A DNA stretch of 64,000 nt from positions 23,836 through 87,835 of the forward strand of contig NZ_BJND01000022.1 of assembly GCF_006539505.1 (NCBI RefSeq), written 5' to 3'. Origin of the DNA: Streptomyces spinoverrucosus (GTDB lineage Bacteria > Actinomycetota > Actinomycetes > Streptomycetales > Streptomycetaceae). A model generated the notes under the pieces. It did no database searches. It saw only the letters and a list, made by a program, of their open reading frames with translations, and was not told the DNA's origin. The translations under genes and the position numbers were made by a program. Shown piece after piece: positions 9,454 through 16,965 of the stretch (positions are counted from its first letter, which is position 1; every line of letters begins with the position of its first letter).

Positions 9454-9804
9454 GTGACCACGCGGGTGATCAACCTCAGGGGCCGGATCCACGACTTCGG
9501 TCCCCGGCTGGAACTCGCCCCCGCGGACGTGGTCTACGTCGGCCGTCGCTGGACGCTGGGCGGCTGGGACCTGCCCCGGCACCCGCTGTACAACCCGTTC
9601 GCCTATGACACCGCCAGGAAGAAGCGGGACGGCACCCGGGCCGAGGTGATGGCGATGTACCGGGCGTATCTGCTGGAGCGCCCGGAGCTGCTCGACCTGG
9701 TGCCGGAGCTGCGCGGGCGGACGCTGGCCTGCTGGTGTGCGCCGGAGCTGTGCCATGCGGATGTGCTGGCGGAGCTGGCCGAGTCGGCCGGGTCTGCCGT
9801 GTAG
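9454..9804 (+). CDS. DUF4326 domain protein
   Basis: A 116-residue protein starting at GTG 9454. It matches DUF4326: N-terminal strand (TRVINLRG), YVGRRWTLGGW, a loop ending HPLYNPF, and the diagnostic C-terminal LACWCAPELCHADVLAEL. The cysteine/histidine set CWC...CH could bind metal. DUF4326 proteins occur widely in phages and bacteria with no settled function. It begins 7 bp after the SGNH gene and is probably co-transcribed with it. Confidence 0.85.
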   Translation: MTTRVINLRGRIHDFGPRLELAPADVVYVGRRWTLGGWDLPRHPLYNPFAYDTARKKRDGTRAEVMAMYRAYLLERPELLDLVPELRGRTLACWCAPELCHADVLAELAESAGSAV

Positions 9805-9877
9805 CGACCGCCTTGTAGCTTCCGACGAACCCACCCGTGGCGCTGGCCTGCACAAACCGCCAGTAGAATCCGGTTAC

Positions 9878-11320
9878 GTGACTTCTGCGCCCGCCAAGCC
9901 CCGTATCCCGAACGTCCTCGCCGGACGCTACGCCTCCGCCGAGCTCGCCACGCTCTGGTCGCCCGAGCAGAAGGTGAAGCTGGAGCGTCAGCTCTGGCTC
10001 GCCGTGCTGCGCGCCCAGCAGGACCTCGGGATCGAGGTGCCGGACGCGGCGATCGCCGACTACGAGCGCGTCCTCGACCAGGTCGACCTGGCCTCCATCG
10101 CCGAGCGCGAGAAGGTCACGCGGCACGACGTGAAGGCGCGGATCGAGGAGTTCAACGACCTCGCCGGGCACGAGCAGGTGCACAAGGGGATGACGTCCCG
10201 CGACCTGACCGAGAACGTCGAGCAGTTGCAGATCCGGCTGTCGCTGGAGCTGATGCGCGACCGTACGGTGGCCGTGCTGGCGCGGCTGGGCAAGCTGGCC
10301 GGTGAGTACGGCGAGCTGGTCATGGCCGGGCGCTCGCACAATGTCGCGGCGCAGGCCACCACGCTGGGCAAGCGGTTCGCGACCGCGGCCGACGAGCTGC
10401 TGGTCGCCTATGGCCGCATCGAGGAGCTGCTCGGCCGCTACCCGCTGCGCGGCATCAAGGGCCCGGTCGGCACCGCGCAGGACATGCTGGACCTGCTCGG
10501 CGGGGACGCCGCCAAGCTCGCCGACCTGGAGCAGCGGATCGCCGGGCACCTGGGCTTCTCGCAGGCCTTCACCTCGGTCGGCCAGGTCTACCCGCGCTCG
10601 CTGGACTACGAGGTCGTGACGACCCTGGTGCAGTTGGCGGCGGGGCCCTCCTCGCTGGCCAAGACGATCCGGCTGATGGCCGGGCACGAGCTGGTGACCG
10701 AGGGCTTCAAGCCGGGTCAGGTCGGCTCCTCCGCGATGCCGCACAAGATGAACACCCGCTCCTGCGAGCGCGTCAACGGCCTGATGGTGATCCTGCGCGG
10801 CTACGCCTCGATGACCGGCGAGCTGGCGGGCGACCAGTGGAACGAGGGCGACGTGTCCTGCTCGGTGGTGCGCCGGGTCGCGCTGCCGGACGCGTTCTTC
10901 GCGCTGGACGGGCTGCTGGAGACCTTCCTCACGGTGCTGGACGAGTTCGGCGCGTTCCCGGCGGTCGTGGCGCGTGAGCTGGACCGCTACCTGCCGTTCC
11001 TGGCGACGACCAAGGTGCTGATGGCCTCGGTGCGCGCTGGGGTCGGCCGTGAGGTCGCGCACGAGGCGATCAAGGAGAACGCCGTGGCGTGCGCCCTCGC
11101 GATGCGTGAGCAGGGTGCCGAGCGCAACGAGCTGCTGGACCGGCTCGCCGCCGACGAGCGCATCCCGCTGGACCGGGCACAGCTCGACGAGCTGATGGCC
11201 GACAAGCTGTCCTTCACGGGTGCCGCCGCCGACCAGGTCGGGGCGGTGGTCGGCCGGATCGAGGAGATTGTGAAGCAGCGCCCGGAGGCCGCGGGCTACA
11301 CGCCGGGAGCGATCCTCTGA
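9878..11320 (+). CDS. purB: Adenylosuccinate lyase
   Basis: A 480-residue enzyme of the fumarase/aspartase superfamily that acts twice in purine synthesis: SAICAR to AICAR plus fumarate, and adenylosuccinate to AMP plus fumarate. The superfamily signature SSAMPHKMN is at about residues 284-292, with GRSHNVAAQATTLGKRF and KGMTSRDLTENVEQL as further conserved blocks. GTG 9878 is chosen because it gives the usual N-terminus (MTSAPAKPRIPNVLAGRYAS); the open frame upstream overlaps the DUF4326 gene. Length is normal for the actinobacterial form. Confidence 0.95.
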   Translation: MTSAPAKPRIPNVLAGRYASAELATLWSPEQKVKLERQLWLAVLRAQQDLGIEVPDAAIADYERVLDQVDLASIAEREKVTRHDVKARIEEFNDLAGHEQVHKGMTSRDLTENVEQLQIRLSLELMRDRTVAVLARLGKLAGEYGELVMAGRSHNVAAQATTLGKRFATAADELLVAYGRIEELLGRYPLRGIKGPVGTAQDMLDLLGGDAAKLADLEQRIAGHLGFSQAFTSVGQVYPRSLDYEVVTTLVQLAAGPSSLAKTIRLMAGHELVTEGFKPGQVGSSAMPHKMNTRSCERVNGLMVILRGYASMTGELAGDQWNEGDVSCSVVRRVALPDAFFALDGLLETFLTVLDEFGAFPAVVARELDRYLPFLATTKVLMASVRAGVGREVAHEAIKENAVACALAMREQGAERNELLDRLAADERIPLDRAQLDELMADKLSFTGAAADQVGAVVGRIEEIVKQRPEAAGYTPGAIL

Positions 11321-11862
11321 GGCGCTTCACCCCGGAGGAGCTGGAGGCCGCCCGCGACCGTCTGGTACCGGACGTGGTCGCGGACGGCCTGCGGGTGCTG
11401 TTCTGCGGTATCAACCCCGGCCTGATGACCGCGGCGACGGGCCACCACTTCGCCCGTCCCGGCAACCGCTTCTGGCCGGTGCTGCATCTGTCCGGCTTCA
11501 CGCCGCGGCTGATGAAGCCGTCGGAGCAGGGCGAGTTGCTGTCGTACGGGCTCGGCATCACGAACGTGGTGGCGCGGGCGACTGCCCGGGCCGACGAGTT
11601 GAGCGCCGAGGAGTACCGGGAGGGCGGGCAGCTGCTGTCACTCAAGGTGGCGCGGCTGCGGCCGCGTTGGCTGGCGGTGGTGGGCGTCACCGCGTACCGG
11701 GCGGCCTTCGACGACCGCGCGGCGCGGGTGGGGCCGCAGGTACGGACGATCGGCGACACGCGCGTGTGGGTGCTGCCCAATCCCTCCGGGCTGAATGCGC
11801 ATTGGACGGCTCGGACGATGGCGGAGGAGTTCGCACGACTGAGGGCGGCCGCGGAGGACTGA
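11317..11862 (+). CDS. mug: Mismatch-specific (G:T/U) DNA glycosylase, Mug/TDG family; start uncertain
   Basis: A uracil/thymine-mismatch glycosylase that excises bases from G:U or G:T pairs. Visible motifs are LFCGINPGLMTAATGHHFA (the GINPG active-site loop), PGNRFWPVLH, and near the C-terminus VLPNPSGLNAH. The first ATG/GTG/TTG in frame is GTG 11374 (162 residues), but coding-like sequence reading FTPEELEAARDRLVPDV precedes it. The only upstream start-like codon is CTG 11317, which overlaps the purB stop and would give 181 residues. I annotate the longer form; the shorter one remains possible. It is coupled to purB. Confidence 0.85.
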   Translation: MRRFTPEELEAARDRLVPDVVADGLRVLFCGINPGLMTAATGHHFARPGNRFWPVLHLSGFTPRLMKPSEQGELLSYGLGITNVVARATARADELSAEEYREGGQLLSLKVARLRPRWLAVVGVTAYRAAFDDRAARVGPQVRTIGDTRVWVLPNPSGLNAHWTARTMAEEFARLRAAAED

Positions 11863-11878
11863 CCGGCTCAGGCGGCTC

Positions 11879-11909
11879 TTGACCTCAAGCTCACTTGAGG
11901 TCCCAGAGT
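11879..11909 (+). promoter_or_regulatory. SoxR/MerR-type promoter with 19-bp spacer
   Basis: The palindrome CCTCAAGCTCACTTGAGG (11883-11900, extended by one base pair on each side) is nearly the classical SoxR box. It sits between a -35-like TTGACC (11879-11884) and a weak -10-like CAGAGT (11904-11909) exactly 19 bp apart, the over-long spacing that MerR-family activators need. Transcription would run right toward the thioredoxin-fold gene at 12101. No merR-type gene is visible nearby. The box is directly seen; the regulator is inferred. Confidence 0.6.
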
Positions 11910-12100
11910 GATCCCCCACCGGCAAACGCAAGGGGCTGAATCCCTCGGTGGCCAGCATCTGCCCGGCGCGCGCCAACACGCCAAGCGCGAGCCGTACCCC
12001 GAAGCCGTCGAACAGGCGGAGGCCGCCTCTCCGCCCTCCAAGGCCCAGCCAGATCGGGCCCTTCGGCCCGTACAGCGCCAAGGCGCGCGATCCTGGAGAC

Positions 12101-12415
12101 ATGGAGATCGAACTCTGGGTCGTGCCCGACTGCCCCAACCAGCAGCTCGCCGAGGAACAACTGCGGCAGGCGCTGGACGACGCCGGGCTGCCCACCACAG
12201 GCTTCACCACCCGAGTGATCGCCGACGAGACCGAGGCCGAGCGGTCCGGCTTCACCGGCTCCCCGACCATCCTCATCAACGGACACGACCCGTTCGCCGA
12301 GCCCGACGCCACACCGTCCCTCACGTGCCGGCTCTACCGCACCCCCGACGGTCTGGCCAGAGCCCCCGACGCCGACCTGCTCCGGCACGCCCTCGAAGAC
12401 GCCCGGCGGAGCTGA
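12101..12415 (+). CDS. Thioredoxin-fold protein
   Basis: A 104-residue protein with the small thioredoxin-like fold often found with mercury or other heavy-metal genes. The first strand IELWVVPDCPNQQ carries a single-cysteine DCPN motif where thioredoxin has CxxC, and GSPTILINGHDPF gives the cis-proline loop and last strand. ATG 12101 follows TGGAGA and fits the fold; the longer frame upstream has no family resemblance. Its leader contains the MerR-type box at 11879-11909, suggesting redox- or metal-dependent expression. It probably acts as a thiol exchanger or metal carrier; the partner is unknown. Confidence 0.75.
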   Translation: MEIELWVVPDCPNQQLAEEQLRQALDDAGLPTTGFTTRVIADETEAERSGFTGSPTILINGHDPFAEPDATPSLTCRLYRTPDGLARAPDADLLRHALEDARRS

Positions 12416-12430
12416 TCACAGACGGGGACG

Positions 12431-12649
12431 GCGCCGGTTCCAGATCACCCCGCACCTCGCCCGACGCGGCACCGGGCACGGCTCCGGCCTGGCGTGTACC
12501 GCTGGGTCGTGGAAGGAGCGATCACGCTGCTGCACTGGTTCCGCCGCCTGCGTATCCGCCGGGAGATCCGCGACGACATCCATCACGCGTTCGTCACCCT
12601 TGGCTGCGCCGTCATCTGCCGGCGACGACTGCGCACTGCGCTTTGTTGA
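12431..12649 (+). pseudogene. Remnant of an IS5-type transposase (C-terminal end, frameshifted)
   Basis: The frame at 12491-12649 reads YRWVVEGAITLLHWFRRLR and ends CRRRLRTALC, the C-terminal block of IS5-group DDE transposases (RWVVER... with the catalytic Glu). Just upstream another frame reads HLARRGTGHGSGL, the preceding block of the same family. Inserting one G near 12490 would join them as GSGLG-VYRWVVE. Only about 70 codons survive, with no start and no terminal repeats seen. It explains the gap between the two flanking genes. Confidence 0.7.
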
Positions 12650-12730
12650 GAGTAAGGGCGGACGATCGCACCAGGGGATGGCCTGCTCGATGCGTCGGAA
12701 CGCATACGTAGCAGCCGGGCCCGCGCAGCC

Positions 12731-13477
12731 TCACATCCGGGATCTCAGCACGTCGACCTCACAGCCCGGCGCGAAGGGGTCGAAGCCGTGCTCGATCAGC
12801 CAGCGAACTGCCAGCAGGCTTCGTAACGACCACCACGCGTGGATCACGTCGAGGTCGATGTCGGTGCCATAGCCGGCGATGACGTCGTCGAGGTGCTCCT
12901 CGTGCCCGAGCGTGAAGGTGGCGAGGTCGTACAGGGCATCACCCTGACCCGCCTCGGACCAGTCGATGATTCCGGTGACCTCGTCGCCGTCGACGAAGAG
13001 GTGCGCGATCTGCAGGTCGCCGTGTGTGAACGCCGGAGTCCACGGCCGGAGCGCGGCCTCGGCGACATGGCGGTTGCGGGTGACCAGGTCAGCGGGCAGG
13101 ACACCGTTCGTCACGAGCAACTTGCACTCGTCGTCGAGTTCCGCCGCCAGCGCGACGATGCTCCGCCCGGCCCGGCCCGGCAGGGGCGGCAGGGGCGCTT
13201 GGTGCAGCTTCCGGATGGCGGCGCCCGCCGCGGCCCACGCCGTCGGCGACCCGGTCGACGGCCCGCCGAGGCGCCCAAGCGTCGTCCCCGGGAGTGCGGC
13301 GATCGCGAGCACGGGCGGCTTGCGCCACAGGACCTCCGGGGTCGGGACCGGCGCGAGGGACATCGCCTCGACCTCGGCGTCGATGCGCGCCTGATCGGCG
13401 TCCACCTTCAAGAACACGTCACCGACGCGCAGAGTCGCGCGCTCGGAATGGGCGACGACGACTTTGACCTCATCCAT
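12731..13477 (-). CDS. APH-family phosphotransferase
   Basis: A 248-residue protein with the aminoglycoside phosphotransferase/choline kinase fold. The catalytic loop is FTHGDLQIAHLFVD, where the Asp is kept but the usual metal-binding Asn position reads His; the following metal-binding motif is GIIDWSEAGQGD, matching IDWE/DxA. The ATP-binding N-lobe is short (VGDVFLKVDAD with the Lys). Start ATG 13477 (MDEVKVVV) is preferred over the upstream in-frame GTG/ATG because 15 extra Arg/Ser-rich codons look non-coding. The substrate is unknown; many such proteins in Streptomyces are not resistance enzymes. Confidence 0.82.
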   Translation of the reverse strand: MDEVKVVVAHSERATLRVGDVFLKVDADQARIDAEVEAMSLAPVPTPEVLWRKPPVLAIAALPGTTLGRLGGPSTGSPTAWAAAGAAIRKLHQAPLPPLPGRAGRSIVALAAELDDECKLLVTNGVLPADLVTRNRHVAEAALRPWTPAFTHGDLQIAHLFVDGDEVTGIIDWSEAGQGDALYDLATFTLGHEEHLDDVIAGYGTDIDLDVIHAWWSLRSLLAVRWLIEHGFDPFAPGCEVDVLRSRM

Positions 13478-13744
13478 GGGCGACCAGTATCCCGGGGATG
13501 ATCGCCGACGTCGCCTCTTCACATCGTCGGGTTGTGGCCGGGTGTCCCCACTGCAGCGAGCGCCGGTGCACGCCGGTGCTTGGTCTCTGCCTCACTGTCG
13601 TCCCCCGGGCGGGTGGTACAGGCCGGACACCGCATGGGCGACAGCTGACCGGACATGCTCTGGCCGGGTGTTCATCGCTCGCCTCTGTCCGCTGGACTTT
13701 GCGGGCGATGCCGACCCCGGCCAGCCCCCGCGTTCCAGTTCTCG

Positions 13745-13787
13745 GAGTGAGTGCCGGCACCGACGACCAAATACTCGCCACTCACTC
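13745..13787. promoter_or_regulatory. Inverted repeat in the leader of the ricin-type lectin gene
   Basis: In the 351-bp gap between the two divergent genes, GAGTGAGTG (13745-13753) pairs exactly with CACTCACTC (13779-13787) over a 25-base loop. It ends 42 bp before the lectin start, so it could be an operator or a 5' UTR stem. The rest of the gap (13478-13744) shows nothing I recognise. Confidence 0.35.
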
Positions 13788-13828
13788 GCTCCAGATGCAG
13801 GCATAGACACGTTGAGAAGGAGACACGC

Positions 13829-14395
13829 ATGCCTCTGTCCCGCAAGATCGCGCCGATTGCGGCACTGGCTCTCGCCACACTCGTCCCCGCCGGCATCGCC
13901 AACGCCGCACCCGCCCCGGCACCCGAACTGCAAGTCCCCATCGGGCAAGCGGTGCACATCGACCACGTCCTCACAGACACGCACATCATGTCCAGTCATT
14001 GGCGGGGCGACGCAGCCTCAAACGTACAGCTGTTTGAGGACTACGACAGCACCCACGGGGCCGGGGAGAAATGGATCTTCCGTGCGACAGGCCTGCGCGA
14101 TCAGGTCCGCATCGAGAACTCGGGCGGCCAGTACTGCCTGCAACCCGGCGATCCAGCCAACGCCGTGGTAGGGACACAGATCGTCCAGCGCACCTGCAGC
14201 ACCGGCAGCAAGGCGCAGCGGTGGACTCTGGAGTCCAACGGTACAACCGCTGAATTCACCATTCGGCCGTACGAAGACGACAGCCTGGCCATCACGCCCG
14301 CAACCAACGACCGCTACTCCACGCTCCGCCTCGGGCAGACCGACGGGCCTGGACACATCAACCAGCTCTTCCGCATCCGTTACAGCGACTTGTAA
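13829..14395 (+). CDS. Secreted ricin-B-type lectin-domain protein
   Basis: A 188-residue exported protein. A strong ribosome site (GAGAAGGAGA) precedes ATG 13829. Residues 1 to about 27 are a Sec signal (MPLSRKIAP, then a hydrophobic core ending AGIANAA). The mature part looks like a single beta-trefoil of the RICIN/RicinB type: YCLQPGDPANAVVGTQIVQR followed by QRWTL, the Q-x-W signature, and a second block with LAITP and LGQTDG. Such modules bind glycans. No catalytic domain is attached, so it is likely a stand-alone carbohydrate-binding protein. Confidence 0.75.
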   Translation: MPLSRKIAPIAALALATLVPAGIANAAPAPAPELQVPIGQAVHIDHVLTDTHIMSSHWRGDAASNVQLFEDYDSTHGAGEKWIFRATGLRDQVRIENSGGQYCLQPGDPANAVVGTQIVQRTCSTGSKAQRWTLESNGTTAEFTIRPYEDDSLAITPATNDRYSTLRLGQTDGPGHINQLFRIRYSDL

Positions 14396-14423
14396 TCGCC
14401 GTACCGTCTCACGCGGGCACTGC

Positions 14424-14467
14424 CGGGCCCGACGCACCGTCCAAGTGAAGAGCTGCTGTCGGGCCCG
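14424..14467. terminator. Convergent hairpin after the lectin gene
   Basis: CGGGCCCGAC (14424-14433) pairs with GTCGGGCCCG (14458-14467) across 24 bases, between converging genes. A second, smaller inverted repeat (CGTGTGA 14532-14538 with TCACACG 14543-14549) follows. The remaining part of this 341-bp gap (to 14736) shows no gene. Confidence 0.45.
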
Positions 14468-14736
14468 CCCAGTCGCCGAGTCCCTGCACCTTCATCTGCT
14501 ACCGCAGGCTCAGTTGAGATGACTTGTTAGACGTGTGACGCTTCACACGGCACTGGATAACCCGAAAGTCACCACGTGCGGTGCGCAGTCGTCGCCGGCA
14601 GATGACGGCGCAGCCAAGGGTGACGAACGTGCGGGGTGATCTGGAACCGCTCAACAAGGCCGCTCACGCGGGGGTGGCCGCCGGGCGGAGGACAAGCCCG
14701 TTACACGGAGGCCACCTCGTGCCCAGGGCCAGCCAG

Positions 14737-15168
14737 TCACTCGGGGTCCACCTCCGTGACAACGGCGAGCAGTCGGGCCGGGTCCGTCTCGTCGCCGTCG
14801 GCGACACCTAGCGCGACCCAGCGGCCCGTTCCCGTCGCCTCCCACACGTACAGGTCGTCCGCCATGGCGCTGATGCTCGCCCACGGCTCCGGTATCTCCT
14901 CGCCCCGCTCGCCGCGCACCCGGAGGGTGAGCATGCCCCACAGGGGATTCGCCCCCCATCGCTCGTTGAGTCGCTGGGCTATCCCCTCCCTGAAGGCTTC
15001 GACGTCCTCGGCCGTGCGCTCCCCGTGCTCGCAGTCGGGGTCCGCTGCTCCCAACTCCGCTATGTAGTAGCCCGGTCCTTCTCGGCCGACGTCCGACCGG
15101 CCGTGCTCCGCCGGAAAGGGGCGCGAGCACAGCCGGTCAATCGTGTCCAGGCACCGTGCGATGTTCAT
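14737..15168 (-). CDS. Hypothetical protein, unknown family
   Basis: A 143-residue protein that I do not recognise. It starts at ATG 15168 (MNIARCLDTIDRL); the upstream 29 in-frame codons overlap non-coding-like sequence. It is acidic and soluble with no signal or membrane segment, contains a PGYYIAELGAADPDCEHGER stretch and ends in a DGDETDPARLLAVVTEVDPE tail. It looks like an SMI1/SUKH-sized single-domain protein, but no motif confirms this. It lies downstream of the ABC exporter genes on the same strand (40 bp beyond the permease stop). Confidence 0.6.
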   Translation of the reverse strand: MNIARCLDTIDRLCSRPFPAEHGRSDVGREGPGYYIAELGAADPDCEHGERTAEDVEAFREGIAQRLNERWGANPLWGMLTLRVRGERGEEIPEPWASISAMADDLYVWEATGTGRWVALGVADGDETDPARLLAVVTEVDPE

Positions 15169-15208
15169 GAACCCAGTAAACCCGGCGCCACTGACAATTG
15201 GCGGTGCG

Positions 15209-15934
15209 TCAGGCGTCCCGCCGCCGAACGCTCCACGCACCCGCCACCACAGCACCCGCCGTCCACAGCGCGGTTACGCCGAGCCCGGTCCACGGGCCCA
15301 GGCTCCCGTCCCACGTGCTGTGCAGGGCGATCTGGCCGGCGCGGTCCGGCAGGAAGTCGGTCAGGCCGCCCGCGGCGTCCCCGATCACGAAGGACACGAC
15401 CAGCAGGAAGGGGATCAGGATGCTGAGCGCGCCGGTCCCGCTGCGCAGCAGGGCCGCGAGTCCGGCCGCGAACAGGGCCATCAGCGCGAGGTAGACGCCG
15501 CAGCCGAGGGCGCCGCGCAGTTGCTCTCCTGCGGTGAGCCCGTCTGCCGCGGCGCCCATGCCCGCGCGGGCGGCGGCCAACGAGGCGCCTCCGGTGACCA
15601 GTCCGACGATGAACACCGGTACGGCGATGGCGGTCAGCTTGGCCGTGAACCAACGGCCCCGCTGCGGCACCGCCGCGAGGGCGAGCCACAGCCCGCCGCC
15701 GGTGAACTCGGAGGAGACGGCGAGGGCACCGAAGGCGACGGCGGCGATCTGGCCGGGCACCATCCCGAGAAACGCCGTGAACAGGGGGTCGAACTCGGGG
15801 TCGTCGCTGCCGTCCGTGGCCGCGATCGCGGAGAACGCCGTCGTCACGGCGAACAGCGCCACCAGGGCGCCGTACAGCGAGCGCAGGGTGCGGATCTTCA
15901 GCCACTCGGCGTGCAAAACGGGAGTGAAGGGCAT
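15209..15934 (-). CDS. ABC exporter permease subunit
   Basis: A 241-residue membrane protein of the ABC-2 type: an N-terminal amphipathic stretch (LHAEWLKIRTLRS, the conserved start of this group) followed by about six hydrophobic segments, the first at residues 18-38, and an Arg-rich end. ATG 15934 lies 2 bp after the ATPase stop, so the two are translationally coupled and form one transporter. This family exports peptides, drugs or antibiotics; the divergent two-component system suggests cell-envelope stress or drug response. Confidence 0.87.
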   Translation of the reverse strand: MPFTPVLHAEWLKIRTLRSLYGALVALFAVTTAFSAIAATDGSDDPEFDPLFTAFLGMVPGQIAAVAFGALAVSSEFTGGGLWLALAAVPQRGRWFTAKLTAIAVPVFIVGLVTGGASLAAARAGMGAAADGLTAGEQLRGALGCGVYLALMALFAAGLAALLRSGTGALSILIPFLLVVSFVIGDAAGGLTDFLPDRAGQIALHSTWDGSLGPWTGLGVTALWTAGAVVAGAWSVRRRDA

Positions 15935-15936
15935 GG

Positions 15937-16857
15937 TCAGGCCTCCTGGGGCTGGGCGGTGAACTCGGTCTCGGCGGCGGTCAGATCCAGATAGGCCTGT
16001 TCCAAGGTGCCTTCCTGGGCGGCGAGTTCGAGGACGGGCAGCCGTGCCTCGGAGGCGAGGCGGCCGATGTCCTCCACGCGCGCGTGCTGCACGATCCACC
16101 CGCCGCCGTCGCCCAGGGCGGCCTCGTAGCCGTGCCGGGCGAGCAGCTCCCGCAGGGCGGCCTCCTCTGTGGTGCGAACCCGGACGCGGGGCTGCACGCG
16201 CGCGTGGATGAACTCCCGCATCGGCATGTCGGCGAGGAGCCGTCCCCGGCCGAGGACGACCAGGTGGTCGGCGAAGGACGCGGTCTCGTTCATCAGGTGG
16301 CTTGAGACGAGCACCGTGCGCCCCTCGTCGGCGAGCCGGCGCAGCAGCGTGCGGATCCAGATGATGCCCTCCGGGTCGAGGCCGTTGGAGGGCTCGTCGA
16401 GCAGGACGACGGGCGGGTCGCCGAGCAGGGCGGCCGCGATACCGAGACGCTGGCGCATGCCGAGGGAGTACGTCTTCACCCGGCGGCGGGCGGCGGTGGC
16501 CAGGCCCGTCTCCTCCAGCACCTCGTCCACCCGGCGCACCGGGATGCGGTTGCTCGCGGCGAGGGTGCGCAGATGGTCGCGTCCGGTGCGCGAGCCGTGC
16601 GCGGCCTGGGCGTCGAGCAGGGCGCCGACCTCGCGCAGCGGTTCGTGCAGCGTGGCGTAGGCACGGCCGCCAATGGTCGCGGTGCCGGAGGTCGGCCGGT
16701 CGAGGCCGAGCACCAGCCGCATGGTGGTGGACTTTCCGGCGCCGTTGGGGCCGAGGAAGCCGGTGACCCGGCCGGGCTCGACGGTGAAGGTGAGGTGGTC
16801 GACGGCGCGCCGGGTGCCGTACTCCTTGGTGAGGTCTCGGACGTCGATGCTGGTCAT
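15937..16857 (-). CDS. ABC exporter ATP-binding protein
   Basis: A 306-residue ATPase of the DrrA/BcrA-like group. Walker A is GPNGAGKST, the signature SLGMRQRLGIAAALLG, Walker B VVLLDEPSNGLD, and the H-loop SSHLMNE. The C-terminal 80 residues, with SEARLPVLELAAQEGTLEQA, match the accessory domain of these exporters. ATG 16857 gives the normal start MTSIDVRDLTKEYGTRR; the open frame upstream is in the promoter region. It heads an operon with the permease and is divergent from the sensor kinase gene, 108 bp away. Confidence 0.93.
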   Translation of the reverse strand: MTSIDVRDLTKEYGTRRAVDHLTFTVEPGRVTGFLGPNGAGKSTTMRLVLGLDRPTSGTATIGGRAYATLHEPLREVGALLDAQAAHGSRTGRDHLRTLAASNRIPVRRVDEVLEETGLATAARRRVKTYSLGMRQRLGIAAALLGDPPVVLLDEPSNGLDPEGIIWIRTLLRRLADEGRTVLVSSHLMNETASFADHLVVLGRGRLLADMPMREFIHARVQPRVRVRTTEEAALRELLARHGYEAALGDGGGWIVQHARVEDIGRLASEARLPVLELAAQEGTLEQAYLDLTAAETEFTAQPQEA

Positions 16858-16965
16858 GGCCCCAGCCTGGCCGCCTGCCCGGGGGCCGGACCTCCCCTGT
16901 GCGTGGAGATCGTCTCCCCCGCTCGGGTGAGGCCCGCTGTCAGTGGCGGCTGGCACGATGAGCCG

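Noticed and set aside
12731..13477. Aminoglycoside resistance gene
   Set aside because: The fold is right, but the metal-ligand Asn position is His and Streptomyces has many APH-fold proteins with other roles, so no resistance is claimed.
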